Of a stretch of 64,000 nt of DNA, positions 34,537 to 44,442 are shown in pieces; positions within the stretch are counted from its first letter, which is position 1; every line of letters starts with the position of its first letter. The DNA is from Paenibacillus sp. EZ-K15 (GTDB lineage Bacteria > Bacillota > Bacilli > Paenibacillales > Paenibacillaceae). The translations under genes were made by a program, and so were the position numbers. The stretch covers positions 174,425 through 238,424 of the forward strand of contig NZ_PDHM01000022.1 in the NCBI RefSeq assembly GCF_002573715.1, written 5' to 3'. The notes under the pieces are model-generated. The model saw nothing but the letters and a program-made list of their open reading frames with translations. It was not told the DNA's origin and ran no database searches.

Positions 34537-35478
34537 ATGCAGAAATCCCAGCGCCTGATTCAATTAATGATGATGATCAATGCAAAAAAATCGTTTACCG
34601 TAAAAGAGCTGGCCGATGAATTCGGTCTCTCCGTCAGGACCCTTTCAAGGGATTTGGATGAGCTGAGCGGGCTCGGCGTTCCCATCTACTCTGTGCAAGG
34701 TCGAGGCGGCGGCTACAGATTGCTGCAGGAGCGGATGCTGCCTCCGATCAGTTTCACGGAAAGCGAAGCAATCGCCATCTTTTTTGCCTGCCAATCCTTA
34801 AGCTATTTCAGCACGCTGCCGTTCGGTGACGGGGCCGCCACGGCACTCCACAAGTTCTATCATTATTTGCCGGCAGATACGAAGGAGCAGATCGACCGTC
34901 TTAAGGATCGCGTTATGATTCACAGTCCATTCCGTGCGATGTCGACCGAGATTTTACAAACGCTAATGGAAGCCGTCATGGTTCGGCAAGCGGTCACCAT
35001 CTCCTATCGTGCATCCGCCGGAAGCAGCCAGCGGCATATTCAGCCTATCGGTTTGTATGCAAGCTCAGGCTACTGGTATTGTCCGGCCTACTGTTTCACT
35101 CAAGAGGATATCAGACAGTTCAGAGTTGACCGGATCATTGCTGCCAGTCCCAATGCGTCCATCGCGATCCGTGAAGATATCGCCAAACAATCGCTGCGTG
35201 ACATACCGGAAACCGGGAATGGGGAAATGAAGCCGTTTGAGGTACAATTAACTTCTAAAGGGGTTTGGCTGCTTGAAACAGATACTCGCCTCGGTCCCCA
35301 CATCCATAAGAACAAGGATGGCAGCGGAGTCGTTCAGCTTGAAATACCAGCAACCGACGTCATCTTCTATTCGGACTATGTGTGGCGTCTCGGAGAGGAA
35401 GCAACCATCATCTCGCCAGCTGAAGCGGTTCAATGGACTCGGGAGAAAATTGAATCCATGAAGCTAAGATATACATAA
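34537..35478 (+). CDS. HTH/WYL-domain transcriptional regulator (YafY/DeoR-like)
   Basis: 313 residues from ATG 34537 (GGAGG upstream). N-terminal helix-turn-helix (SFTVKELADEFGLSVRTLSR, DLDELSG), then a WYL domain with the YRASAGSSQRHIQPIGLYAS block and the DRI region; C-terminal WCX. WYL regulators often bind nucleic acids or nucleotides. Its target is probably the divergent hydrolase. Confidence 0.9.
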   Translation: MQKSQRLIQLMMMINAKKSFTVKELADEFGLSVRTLSRDLDELSGLGVPIYSVQGRGGGYRLLQERMLPPISFTESEAIAIFFACQSLSYFSTLPFGDGAATALHKFYHYLPADTKEQIDRLKDRVMIHSPFRAMSTEILQTLMEAVMVRQAVTISYRASAGSSQRHIQPIGLYASSGYWYCPAYCFTQEDIRQFRVDRIIAASPNASIAIREDIAKQSLRDIPETGNGEMKPFEVQLTSKGVWLLETDTRLGPHIHKNKDGSGVVQLEIPATDVIFYSDYVWRLGEEATIISPAEAVQWTREKIESMKLRYT

Positions 35479-35522
35479 GGGTAGATCGATTCCGTATGAT
35501 ACATATAAGGAGGAGAAGATGC

Positions 35523-36356
35523 ATGACTTCACAAGTTGATTCTTTAATCCAGCGGATAGCAGAGGAACTTCGGGAGGTGCCCGGCGTTATAGGGGTCGTA
35601 CTCGGAGGATCCAGAGCCAAAGGAACCGCCAAACCGGATTCCGATATCGATATCGGCATTTATTACGATGAATCATCAGGATTCAAGGTGGAGAACATCG
35701 CTAGGGTGGCGCAGAAATTAGATGACGAGCATCGGGATGGGATTATCACTTCATTAGGTGAATGGGGTGCCTGGGTTAACGGGGGCGGGTGGTTAGTGAT
35801 CGAGGGGTATCATGTGGATTTCTTATTCCGTGATGTACACCGCGTGTCCAGCATCATCGACGACTGTTCCGCAGGCTTAGTATCCGCTCATTACCAAACC
35901 GGACATCCGCATGCTTATCTGAATGTGATGTATATGGGGGAAATCGCGATTTGCCGCATACTGTGGGATTCGGATAACCGAATACAGACTCTGAAAGCCA
36001 GAACAGCTCCTTATCCAAAAGCATTAAAGGATGCAATGGTCGGCTTCTTTACCTTCGAGGCATCCTTCTCCTTAATGTTTGCGGATAAAACAGCTGCCAG
36101 CGATGATATCACCTATGTAACCGGTCACTGCTTCCGCTGCATTTCGTGCTTGAATCAAGTGCTGTTTGCCAAAAATGAGTTGTACTGCATCAATGAGAAG
36201 CGTGCGGTGGCCATGATCGAAACCTTTCCCATCAAGCCGGCTAATTACAAGCAGCGCTTGGACCAAGTAATCACACTGCTCTCATCAGATGCAGAAAAAA
36301 CAAAACAAGCCACTGCGCTGCTTCAGGAGCTTGTTGCCGAAACGGAAGCGTTATAA
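35523..36356 (+). CDS. Nucleotidyltransferase-domain protein
   Basis: 277 residues from ATG 35523 (AAGGAGGAG upstream). MNT-type core: VLGGSRAKGTAKPDSDIDIG with the Gly-Ser and two Asp metal ligands, and a third Asp in HVDFLF. The C-terminal helical part resembles the DUF4037-like substrate domains of uncharacterised KNTase-like proteins. It may adenylylate a small molecule; resistance function not proven. 44 bp downstream of the WYL gene. Confidence 0.82.
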   Translation: MTSQVDSLIQRIAEELREVPGVIGVVLGGSRAKGTAKPDSDIDIGIYYDESSGFKVENIARVAQKLDDEHRDGIITSLGEWGAWVNGGGWLVIEGYHVDFLFRDVHRVSSIIDDCSAGLVSAHYQTGHPHAYLNVMYMGEIAICRILWDSDNRIQTLKARTAPYPKALKDAMVGFFTFEASFSLMFADKTAASDDITYVTGHCFRCISCLNQVLFAKNELYCINEKRAVAMIETFPIKPANYKQRLDQVITLLSSDAEKTKQATALLQELVAETEAL

Positions 36357-36367
36357 CGCCGCAGCCG

Positions 36368-37141
36368 TTATTTCTTATTCATCCATTTATAAGACACGCG
36401 GTCTGCAAACCTCGGAAACAGCTGATACATCCTGATGCCAAATGAGGCCAGCCTCGGAAGATTGAGTTCTTCCTTGCGCTTTTTCACCAGCTTCACAACC
36501 TGATCTGCAACATATTCGGCCTTCATCATGAACCAGCTCACATTTTGGACATAACCGCCTGTCGGATCTGCCAAGGAAAAGAACGGGGTATCGATGGGGC
36601 CCGGGTTTACCGTAGACACGGTTATGCCCGTGTTCCGCAGCTCCTGCCGGAGCGAATTGCTAAACCCAAGCACGGCATGCTTGGTGGCCGAATAGGCGGT
36701 GGATTTGGCCGTTCCGATTTTTCCAGCCATGGATGCAATGTTCACGATGTGGCCGTCAGCCCGCTTCAGCATCCCTGGCAGCACGGCTTGCGTACAGCGC
36801 ACGATGCCCATATAATTAACGTCCATCATGTCTTGAAACTCTTCTTGGCGCATGTCCATAACAGCTTCGAACTTGCCGTATCCGGCATTGTTAATCAGCA
36901 CATCGATTCTGCCATGGCGACTTAGAAGGTCCTCCATGACAGACTGCACCTGCTCAGGGCTCTGAACATCCATGGTTGCAAGCTCATGGGGGCCCGGCAT
37001 TCGCGCACCCACCGCCTGCAGACGTTCTACCGAACGGGCGCACAGCACCACGTATACTCCTTCCGCAGAAAGCTTCTCCGCGATCAAAGCGCCAATTCCG
37101 CTGGAGGCTCCCGTTACGACGACAACTTTATTTTTCAGCAT
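36368..37141 (-). CDS. Short-chain dehydrogenase/reductase
   Basis: 257 residues. TGASSGIG, NNAGYGKFE, catalytic Ser in IASMAGKIG and YSATKHAVLGFS. Similar to YqjQ-type SDRs (about 259). Ends with a basic tail (YKWMNKK). Monocistronic, convergent with the nucleotidyltransferase gene (11 bp apart). Confidence 0.9.
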   Translation of the reverse strand: MLKNKVVVVTGASSGIGALIAEKLSAEGVYVVLCARSVERLQAVGARMPGPHELATMDVQSPEQVQSVMEDLLSRHGRIDVLINNAGYGKFEAVMDMRQEEFQDMMDVNYMGIVRCTQAVLPGMLKRADGHIVNIASMAGKIGTAKSTAYSATKHAVLGFSNSLRQELRNTGITVSTVNPGPIDTPFFSLADPTGGYVQNVSWFMMKAEYVADQVVKLVKKRKEELNLPRLASFGIRMYQLFPRFADRVSYKWMNKK

Positions 37142-37235
37142 GATTTCATTATCCCTTTCTTCGCCGGCACAGCTCTTGATTCCTCATCAATTACAGAGCC
37201 TTATATACACGGCCTTTGGGTTCATTACTCCTATT

Positions 37236-37694
37236 TTATGAAATCATGACTTGAATATCCAGCTCTCCGATTCCTTCCATTCTCAGCGGAATACAAAGTG
37301 CCTTCTTCCGAATAAGAGTGGATGTGCTATCCGACTTCATTACTTTGGGAGGTGTAATATCCACGCTGACTCCCTGGTTCGATAAAATTGTGCTGGCATT
37401 GCCGCTGATCATGTTGCCGAGCTCTGAAATCGCGCTTTGTCCCATCTCATCCATCTCGGTAATGACATAGCCGCCCATCATCACTGATACCATCTGCAAG
37501 GCTACCTGCTCCTGAATTCCAAATACAATGTCACCGTTCATTTGGCCTGTCATGCCGATTTGGATCCAGATATGATTCTCCAAATATCCGATCTCTTTGA
37601 CCCCAAGATTCCCCGTGGAAGGTGAAACCTGTATGACTTGTTCGATCACGTGTCGTGCGGACTCTAAAAAAGGATTGATGACTTCCGCTTTCAT
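37236..37694 (-). CDS. cheX: Chemotaxis protein CheX (CheC-type phosphatase)
   Basis: 152 residues. The CheC/CheX/FliY signature S-x3-E-x2-N is visible (SAISELGNMISGNAS, about residues 82-96), followed later by the Pro of the second motif (DITPPKV). Members dephosphorylate CheY-P. No other chemotaxis gene is near; a stand-alone cheX gene is common in Bacilli. Confidence 0.88.
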   Translation of the reverse strand: MKAEVINPFLESARHVIEQVIQVSPSTGNLGVKEIGYLENHIWIQIGMTGQMNGDIVFGIQEQVALQMVSVMMGGYVITEMDEMGQSAISELGNMISGNASTILSNQGVSVDITPPKVMKSDSTSTLIRKKALCIPLRMEGIGELDIQVMIS

Positions 37695-38112
37695 TCCTCA
37701 TTACGCCCCTTTCACTGGGTTGTTGGTCAGGGTCCCAAAGTCCCACCTATATATTTAAACATTATAATGGATACCTTGTAATAAATCATCACAAAATAGC
37801 GACAGCCCTCATTCCAACAACTGTCTTGCCATGTCAGCTATCGCTTGAAACGCTCTAGTACGAAGATATTCCTTTCGCTTAAACGGGCCTTTGGTCTCAC
37901 CTTTGTTCTATGTCTACTTTACTATTATCGGAAGGTTTCCCCATCTTTTAATAATAATTAAATGGAAATTAAAATGTTTTTCATTTTTTCGGCCGATAAT
38001 TACCAGGTTTGCTCCCTTCGTTGCTCCACCGGGAAGAATAACCTATAATTTAAATAATACAGTTTGCACGCGATAGATGAGCGGAAGAATATATCAAGTA
38101 AGGAGGAAGGCT
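37695..38112. other. Intergenic region
   Basis: About 400 bp without a gene. The end near the LysR gene has TATAATTTAAATAATAC, probably the LysR promoter. A long T/A-rich part near 37945-37990 and no clear repeats. Confidence 0.4.
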
Positions 38113-39015
38113 ATGAACATCAGCCAATTGGAAACACTTATTACCATCTCCAAAACGATGAGCTTTCGCAAAGCGGGAGAGCTTCTTAATCTGACACAAC
38201 CGGCGGTATCCGCCCAGATCAAGAGCCTAGAAGAGGAATTTAAAACGGTGCTGGTGGACCGGAGTCAGCCCGTGACGTTAACCGACCGGGGGCAGGTCTT
38301 CGTGGACCATGCCGAACAAATCCTCGGGATCGTGGATGAGCTGAAGCAGCGGCTATCCGACCTTGATCAAACTCCCCAGGGTCACATTCAGCTGGGTACA
38401 ACCACTTCCATAGCGATTCAGATCCTGCCACGGGTTCTTTCCTACTTCCAGGATCAATTCCCTCATATTAAAACAACCATTCAATCCATGGCCTCATCAC
38501 AAATCTATCACAGCGTAGAGAACGGGCTCATCGACATCGGGATCGGCTATCTGATCGAGCGCAATCCCAACTTGAGCACATCCATTCTGTACTACGATAC
38601 CTTTGAGCTTGTCGTATCCCCTCAGCACCCGCTAGCCAAACTCTCTACGGCAAACATGGATGTGCTAGGCGGAACCCCCCTTATTCTGCTAACACGTGAC
38701 ACCGTCGGCCGCCGCTTCGCAGATGACGTAATGAAGAAGCACGGCATTGAGCCGCAGGTTGTCATGGAACTGTCAAGCAGTGAAGAAATTAAACGGATGG
38801 TCGAGATCAATTTGGGCGCAGCCATTATATCGAAGCAGTCTGTCGCGACGGAACTGCGCAACGGCACCCTGCAGATTGTTCCCTTGAGCGAGCTTGAAGT
38901 TAGCCACCCTGTCGGCGTAATCTATAAGAGCGGACGATACGTCAGCTCCGCTATGCGCCAATTCCTCAGTGATCTGAAGGGCATGCCCGAGACACAGTTC
39001 ATCAGCAGCGAATAA
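38113..39015 (+). CDS. LysR-family regulator
   Basis: 300 residues from ATG 38113 (AAGGAGG upstream). HTH: MSFRKAGELLNLTQPAVSAQ, IKSLEEEF; then the LysR co-inducer domain (IQLGTTTSIAIQILPRVLSY). Followed 53 bp later by a PHP phosphatase, probably co-transcribed. Confidence 0.9.
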   Translation: MNISQLETLITISKTMSFRKAGELLNLTQPAVSAQIKSLEEEFKTVLVDRSQPVTLTDRGQVFVDHAEQILGIVDELKQRLSDLDQTPQGHIQLGTTTSIAIQILPRVLSYFQDQFPHIKTTIQSMASSQIYHSVENGLIDIGIGYLIERNPNLSTSILYYDTFELVVSPQHPLAKLSTANMDVLGGTPLILLTRDTVGRRFADDVMKKHGIEPQVVMELSSSEEIKRMVEINLGAAIISKQSVATELRNGTLQIVPLSELEVSHPVGVIYKSGRYVSSAMRQFLSDLKGMPETQFISSE

Positions 39016-39068
39016 CGCCACATCAAACCTAGAATAATAACCAATCAAGCGATATGAAGGAGGTCAAC

Positions 39069-39878
39069 ATGAAATTTGATCTGCACACCCATCATTTCCG
39101 CTGCGGCCACGCAGACGGCAACATTCGAGATTATATCGAGGCTGCGATTGCGGCAGATTTACAGGTGATTGGAATCTCAGACCACACTCCATACTTCGGG
39201 AGCCCGGAAGAGCAGCCCTTTCCAGCCATCTCCATGGCAAAAAGGGACTTTGCGGAGTACGTACAAGAAGTTCTGGACTTAAAGCGGGAATATGAAGGTA
39301 AAATCAAAGTCCTGCTGGGCATTGAATCCGATTATTTTCCGAATCATGCCCAGGTTTATCAGCAGGCATTAAATGCCTACCCTTTTGACTACATCATCGG
39401 CTCCATCCATCACGTCAGGGATGTCAGCATCTTCAATAAAAACCGCTGGAAGAAACTGACCCCGCAGCAGCAGGTTGCCGATAAAGAGGAATACTTCAAT
39501 CTAATCCGCCAATCCGCACGAAGCGACATGTTCCAGATCATCGCCCATATGGATGCCATGAAGGGCAATTATCCGCTGTTCTCCGAAATCAAGGCCGACG
39601 AAGCGATCGAGGAAACGTTGAAAGTCATCGCGGAATCGGGCCTGGCGATCGAGATCAACACTTCCGGCAAAACCAAGCTGTGCGGCGGCTGGTATCCATC
39701 GGGCGCCATCTTGGAGGTCGCGCACCATCACGGTGTTGACGTCACCTTCGGCTCCGACGCCCACAAACCGTCACGGGTCGGAGATGAATTTGACGAAGTG
39801 GCCAAAGTGCTTAAAGAAATCGGATACACGGAATGGGTATATTTCGAACAAAAACAGAAGGTGACCGTACCTCTTTAA
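39069..39878 (+). CDS. PHP-domain phosphatase (histidinol-phosphatase-like)
   Basis: 269 residues from ATG 39069; AAGGAGG precedes it. PHP metal motifs: DLHTHH, RCGHADG, ISDHTPY, GIESDYF, GSIHHV, HMD and FGSDAHKP, so a full metal site. Resembles HisK/HisJ-type histidinol-phosphatases of Bacilli (about 270). As it is outside a his operon, its physiological substrate is open. Confidence 0.88.
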   Translation: MKFDLHTHHFRCGHADGNIRDYIEAAIAADLQVIGISDHTPYFGSPEEQPFPAISMAKRDFAEYVQEVLDLKREYEGKIKVLLGIESDYFPNHAQVYQQALNAYPFDYIIGSIHHVRDVSIFNKNRWKKLTPQQQVADKEEYFNLIRQSARSDMFQIIAHMDAMKGNYPLFSEIKADEAIEETLKVIAESGLAIEINTSGKTKLCGGWYPSGAILEVAHHHGVDVTFGSDAHKPSRVGDEFDEVAKVLKEIGYTEWVYFEQKQKVTVPL

Positions 39879-39907
39879 GGGGGTACACCCTCCTTCTGTT
39901 TTTTTTG
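39852..39907 (+). terminator. Terminator overlapping the end of the PHP gene
   Basis: AAACAGAAGG..CCGTACC-tctttaa-GGGGTAC..CCTTCTGTTT with eight T. The stop codon lies in the loop, so the 3' coding end is part of the stem. Confidence 0.85.
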
Positions 39908-39937
39908 CATTTACATAGGAAGCACAGCAAAATAGGC

Positions 39938-39965
39938 AAAAAAAGTGGACCCGTTACCGGGTCCA
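39938..39965 (-). terminator. Terminator of the phosphoesterase gene
   Basis: TGGACCCG-ttac-CGGGTCCA with a seven-T run on the minus strand. Confidence 0.85.
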
Positions 39966-40112
39966 AAACATAATATATATTCTCAAAAGGGGGTCATGTG
40001 ATAAGTTTAACCCGCGGCTGTTAGAGTTTGATAACAGGTATATTTCATTTGTGTAACAAATTCCAAGTGAGCCTTTCATCTTGACATGTTCAGATCACAG
40101 ATTTCATTCCCT

Positions 40113-41021
40113 TCATCCCATTGAGCGCAAGGTGAGCACGGTAAGCTCCGGTTTGCATAAGAAACGAAAAGGCAGCTGCGTCGTGCCGATTCCCCTATTT
40201 ACATAGAGCAGCATTCCTTGCGAACCGATGGTATATAGACCTTGCACATAACGCTTTGCCCCGGGCGGCGTGATCACCTCGCCCATCCAGGGCAAACGGA
40301 TCTGGCCCCCATGGCTGTGTCCCGACAGCTGGAGATGGAATGAATGGGCTGCAGTTGTGTCAGCATAATCCGGCTCGTGCATCAGCAGCAGCTTGAACAT
40401 CCCGTCGGGTAAATCTTGAATGGCCGCTGCCGGATCCGGCTGGCCCCAGAATGCATCGTCCAAACCTGCCACTGCGATGACAGCACCATCCCGCCTTAGC
40501 TTCACGGCGGTGTTCCGCAGCACCTGAAATCCGGCCTCTTCCTCCATAGAAATCAGTGTCTCCACATCTTTGTAATCATGGTTACCCAATATAGAAAATA
40601 AGCCGAGAGGGGCCTTCAGCTCGGTGAACGGTTGAATGGCGGCCCTCATATCCTCTGTGTTTCCGTCCACCATATCCCCTGTGAAACAGATCATGTCCGG
40701 TTTCTCATGTTGAATCGCTTGCACCACACGGGCCACGTCTTTTGCCCCGGTGTGAAAGCCCAGATGCAAATCGCTAAACTGAACGACCTTCATCCCGTCA
40801 AAAGCCTTAGGCAGTGAAGGAAGCGCCAATGTCCGTCTCGTAATGTCCAATTGATGAGGCTCCCATAAAGACGCGTAAGCCCCGCCTGCAGCGCCAACGC
40901 CGACCACGGCGGAAACACCGATCTTCAGAAATTGGCGGCGCGACATCTTCGTCTGCATGACGTCTCGCTTTGCCCCGTCATGAGCTGTGCCATGGGGAGT
41001 AGACGAGGATGGATTTCTCAT
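40113..41021 (-). CDS. Tat-exported metallophosphoesterase (YkuE-like)
   Basis: 302 residues. The N-terminal twin-arginine signal SRRQFLKIGVSAVVGVGAA (residues about 28-46) predicts Tat export. Calcineurin-type motifs follow: SDLHLG, GDMVDG, GNHDY, HEPDYAD and SGHSHGGQ. Similar to Bacillus YkuE, a Tat substrate in the cell wall. Start ATG 41021 has GGAGGAAG upstream. Acts on a phosphoester outside the membrane; substrate unknown. Confidence 0.9.
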   Translation of the reverse strand: MRNPSSSTPHGTAHDGAKRDVMQTKMSRRQFLKIGVSAVVGVGAAGGAYASLWEPHQLDITRRTLALPSLPKAFDGMKVVQFSDLHLGFHTGAKDVARVVQAIQHEKPDMICFTGDMVDGNTEDMRAAIQPFTELKAPLGLFSILGNHDYKDVETLISMEEEAGFQVLRNTAVKLRRDGAVIAVAGLDDAFWGQPDPAAAIQDLPDGMFKLLLMHEPDYADTTAAHSFHLQLSGHSHGGQIRLPWMGEVITPPGAKRYVQGLYTIGSQGMLLYVNRGIGTTQLPFRFLCKPELTVLTLRSMG

Positions 41022-41118
41022 AGGTGGACTTCCTCCTATATAATAATAAAAGAATACAAGTTTTAACGGCCTTACGGTTATTCATATATATGGAATAGCA
41101 AGAGAAAGGGGTTTACGT

Positions 41119-42498
41119 ATGACTGATAACGATTCAATCACAGCATTAGTTTCAGCTCAGCGGCGTTTTTTTCATAAAGACATCACCAAGGAAGTGGATT
41201 TCCGACTACAGCAGCTGACCAAGCTCCGCCAAGTACTGATTGCCAGGGAAAACAATATCATGGAGGCCCTTCGCAAAGACTTGAACAAAAGCGAGCAGGA
41301 GGCCTTCACGACTGAGATCGGGATTGTCTATAAGGAGCTTTCCTTTATCATAAAGAATCTGAAGCGCTGGGCCAAGCCACAGCGTGTCAAAACCGCACTG
41401 ACGCATGTAGGCAGCAAGGGAATGGTCTACGCTGAGCCCTACGGGACGGTACTGATTATTGCTCCCTGGAATTATCCTTGGCAATTGGCCATCTCTCCGC
41501 TGATCGGAGCTTTAGCCGCCGGGAACACCGCGATTGTGAAGCCCTCCGAGCTGACACCTAACGTATCCGGACTCATTACGTCCATCATCACGGAGACGTT
41601 TGAGCCGCAATATGTGGCTTCGGTGGAGGGAGGACCCGAGGTAAGCACGATCCTGCTGGAGCAGCCGATGGATTATATCTTCTTTACCGGCAGTACCCAT
41701 GTCGGCAAAATTGTCATGGAAGCCGCCGCCAAGCAGTTGATCCCGGTGACGCTAGAGCTAGGAGGCAAAAGCCCCTGTATCGTCCACGAGGATGCCCCCC
41801 TGGCCCTGGCGGCTTCACGTATCGCATTCGGCAAGTATACAAATGCCGGCCAAACCTGCGTCGCGCCGGATTATGTTCTCGTACACAGCAAGGTCAAGGA
41901 GAAGTTCATCGCGCACCTGAAGGAAGCCATCACTTCGTTCTACGGCGAGAACCCGCTAACCAATCCCGACTATGGGCGCATTGTTTCGGAGAAGCATTTT
42001 GACCGGCTGTCCGGCTTTCTGAACAACGGAACCCTGCGCCATGGCGGGAGCAGTTCTAAGGAAAAATTGCTCATCGAGCCCACCGTGCTGGACGATATCA
42101 CTTGGGATATGCCGGTCATGGAAGAAGAGATTTTCGGCCCCCTGTGTCCGATCCTGACTTACGAGAATGTACACGAAGCTATCCAGGCGATTAATCACCG
42201 TCCCAAGCCGCTCGCCCTTTACTTGTTCACGGAGAATGAAGACGTTCAGGATTACGTACTCTCCTCGGTTTCTTTTGGCGGGGGATGTGTTAACGATACG
42301 CTGATGCATCTGGCCACTCCCTTCCTTCCATTCGGGGGTGTCGGTGAGAGCGGAATGGGCGCTTACCACGGGGAATACAGCTTCCAGACCTTCTCCCATA
42401 AGAAGAGCGTGCTAAAGCAAACCAACCGGTTCGATTTTAAATTCCGTTACCCTTCCAAGAACGGGCTCGGCATTCTGAAAAAGCTGATGAAACCGTAG
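41119..42498 (+). CDS. Aldehyde dehydrogenase (class 3 type)
   Basis: 459 residues. NAD site IAPWNYPWQL and FTGSTHVGK; catalytic Glu in LELGGKSP; catalytic Cys in NAGQTCVAPDY; EEIFGPLCP. The C-terminal hydrophobic tail of the fatty-aldehyde type is lacking. Similar to YwdH/AldX. Oxidises medium- to long-chain aldehydes. Confidence 0.95.
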   Translation: MTDNDSITALVSAQRRFFHKDITKEVDFRLQQLTKLRQVLIARENNIMEALRKDLNKSEQEAFTTEIGIVYKELSFIIKNLKRWAKPQRVKTALTHVGSKGMVYAEPYGTVLIIAPWNYPWQLAISPLIGALAAGNTAIVKPSELTPNVSGLITSIITETFEPQYVASVEGGPEVSTILLEQPMDYIFFTGSTHVGKIVMEAAAKQLIPVTLELGGKSPCIVHEDAPLALAASRIAFGKYTNAGQTCVAPDYVLVHSKVKEKFIAHLKEAITSFYGENPLTNPDYGRIVSEKHFDRLSGFLNNGTLRHGGSSSKEKLLIEPTVLDDITWDMPVMEEEIFGPLCPILTYENVHEAIQAINHRPKPLALYLFTENEDVQDYVLSSVSFGGGCVNDTLMHLATPFLPFGGVGESGMGAYHGEYSFQTFSHKKSVLKQTNRFDFKFRYPSKNGLGILKKLMKP

Positions 42499-42541
42499 CT
42501 TGAACTAAGACTTTGACTACTTGCCCAATAGCACAAATAAT

Positions 42542-42632
42542 AAAGGCACACCGACGATAAAATGCACCCCACAGAGTAGACACCTAAAAAAGGGTCAACC
42601 TACGGGGTACATTTTTCAATGGTGCGCCTTTT
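42542..42632. repeat. Long imperfect inverted repeat between convergent genes
   Basis: Left arm AAAGGCACACC, AAAATGCACCCC, GTAG; right arm CTAC, GGGGTACATTTT, GGTGCGCCTTTTTT, with a loop around CACCTAAAAAAGGGT. It may act as a bidirectional terminator for the aldehyde dehydrogenase and K+ channel genes; its length and the internal repeat look like a small MITE or IS-derived hairpin. Confidence 0.6.
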
Positions 42633-43319
42633 TTACATGGATGAATGCTTTCTCCGATGCGGTTTATTGGCCTTCGCCTTCTCTTCACTGTCATCCATCT
42701 CCAAGCCGTCATCGCCGGGCTTAAAGATCCGGCGCAGCGTCCCCAGCATGGACAGCGCATACGCAACGGTAATGAAACTGAAGGCAATCTCCATCACCAC
42801 GACAAGCCGGGACGTATTATCGACTGGGGCTATATCGCCATACCCGACCGTGACAAACGTCGCCATACTGAAATACAGGAAGCTAATGAACTGGCTTAGC
42901 AAATCCTGGCCGATATTCTTGCCTTCGAAGGAAATGCCTCCGAACAGCTTATAGATCGACATATACACCATCGTGAAAAACAAAATGCACATCCCCGCCG
43001 CCATGCTGATCCGAACCAGGGTTGTTTTCATATCAACATGCTGATGGACAGAGTCTGCAATTCTATCGAATATATACAGCACATAAAAAATAACCGAGCA
43101 TAATGCAAACAGCAGGATCAGAGCGCGCATGCCGCCTTCTCCGGGGACCACGTTCATCAGATCGATCCACCCTAGCAAATCTTCAACCGAGACCAGGACA
43201 TAAATGAGCAGTGGAGCAAGCAGCAAAGGCCTGCTGGACCACTTCTTGTCCATACTGTAGAACAAATAAATCAACAGCAGGAAACCCGTCAAATTGAGCA
43301 GCCACATCCACCATGACAT
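42633..43319 (-). CDS. Potassium channel family protein
   Basis: 228 residues from ATG 43319 (GGAGGG 8 bp upstream); a TTG 6 bp earlier is too close. About six hydrophobic segments with the selectivity filter TFVTVGYGD and following transmembrane helix. No RCK domain, but a Lys/Arg/Glu/His-rich C-terminus. Likely a membrane K+ channel. Confidence 0.88.
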   Translation of the reverse strand: MSWWMWLLNLTGFLLLIYLFYSMDKKWSSRPLLLAPLLIYVLVSVEDLLGWIDLMNVVPGEGGMRALILLFALCSVIFYVLYIFDRIADSVHQHVDMKTTLVRISMAAGMCILFFTMVYMSIYKLFGGISFEGKNIGQDLLSQFISFLYFSMATFVTVGYGDIAPVDNTSRLVVVMEIAFSFITVAYALSMLGTLRRIFKPGDDGLEMDDSEEKAKANKPHRRKHSSM

Positions 43320-43537
43320 CTTCAAGTCCCTCCTTTGGCTGGCTTGAAGCCTGAACCTGCAGGTCGCACCATTACATCTTTATTACCCTTGTAACGGTAT
43401 TTATGCACCTGGAGGTCGCTGGTAATCGGCCCTTGCTCACTTTAGACAACGTTCATGTCCAGCTGATCACGTGTTAAAAATAGCGCCAAAACACGTACAG
43501 CGGGTCGAACGAAAGCCGTCCCGCATGCTTTTAGCAA

Positions 43538-44353
43538 CTAACGGTTCTTCTCCAACCACTCCGCGGCATGGTCCACCATGGCCCGCTGGTCTGCCAATAC
43601 GCAGTCTGCCTTTCCAACACGGCCATGCTTATATGCATCGGGGCATTGCGCTTCAAACGAGGCTCCAATCGCTTCAAAATCGTCGGAATGATAGTTGATA
43701 TCCTGGAATGCCTCCCACTCTGTTGTTCCCTGCACCCTGCGTACTGGCGCGTGGGCGGTTACCACCTTCTTGCCTGCCCAATCCGCGCGGTATTCGCTAA
43801 GGTGGAAGGAAGTATTATTGCCATAGCCACTACCCAGCATAAGCACGTAAGCACCCGCTTCATATAATCGTGCCAGCGGCGACGCTTCGCCCAGGCTATG
43901 ATCGAGCGGATGGGATTGCATAAGTGCCTTTGCATCCCTGCCGCGTGCTGCAAACGAAACATGCGGATGACGGCTTCGGATGACCCCTTCTTGTTTACGG
44001 AACACTTCCGGAATGATCCCCATCCCTGATGTGACGGTCAGGTCCGGGTCATAGGGAGGCATACTCTCACGGATCAAATCCCACCATTTGGGGTCGGCCG
44101 GAGGATTTCCCCATGTCTTCGGATCGGTTAAGTTCGCAGACTGCGTTGGCATCACCAGTGTCCCTTCATCGCCCAGTACGTCCTCCAGGGCCAGTATAAC
44201 AGCCTCTGGACCACCAACAATCCATCCGCCCACGCTCTTGAGCGAGGAATGGACGAGCAGGGTCATTCCCTTCCGTACGCCAAGAGCGAGCAGGTCATCG
44301 CTTATATCCTTTATCGTAATTGGTCTTTCGATGATCAAGTGACTCATCTCCAT
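43538..44353 (-). CDS. AAC(3)-family aminoglycoside N-acetyltransferase-like (YokD-like)
   Basis: 271 residues. Family blocks: GMTLLVHSSLKSVGG, VLGDEGTLVMPTQS, SRHPHVSFAARG, LGSGYGNNTSFHLSEYRA with the acetyl-CoA and active-site His/Glu features. Homologues include aminoglycoside 3-N-acetyltransferases and Bacillus YokD, whose resistance role is uncertain. Monocistronic, chromosomal, not in an evident mobile element. Confidence 0.9.
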   Translation of the reverse strand: MEMSHLIIERPITIKDISDDLLALGVRKGMTLLVHSSLKSVGGWIVGGPEAVILALEDVLGDEGTLVMPTQSANLTDPKTWGNPPADPKWWDLIRESMPPYDPDLTVTSGMGIIPEVFRKQEGVIRSRHPHVSFAARGRDAKALMQSHPLDHSLGEASPLARLYEAGAYVLMLGSGYGNNTSFHLSEYRADWAGKKVVTAHAPVRRVQGTTEWEAFQDINYHSDDFEAIGASFEAQCPDAYKHGRVGKADCVLADQRAMVDHAAEWLEKNR

Positions 44354-44378
44354 TTCAATATCCTAATAAACACATATA

Positions 44379-44422
44379 ACAAAAAAAGCGCCTGTCCGAA
44401 GCCATGCCCCGGTCAGACGCCT
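44379..44422 (-). terminator. Terminator of the sdhCAB operon
   Basis: GGCGtCTGaCCG ... CGGaCAGgCGC followed by seven T on the minus strand. Confidence 0.85.
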
Positions 44423-44442
44423 TGGTGTTGAAGCTAAACCGA

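Noticed and set aside
43538..44353. AAC(3)-like gene considered part of a resistance island
   Set aside because: No integrase, transposase or repeats near it; chromosomal YokD-like genes are widespread in Bacilli.
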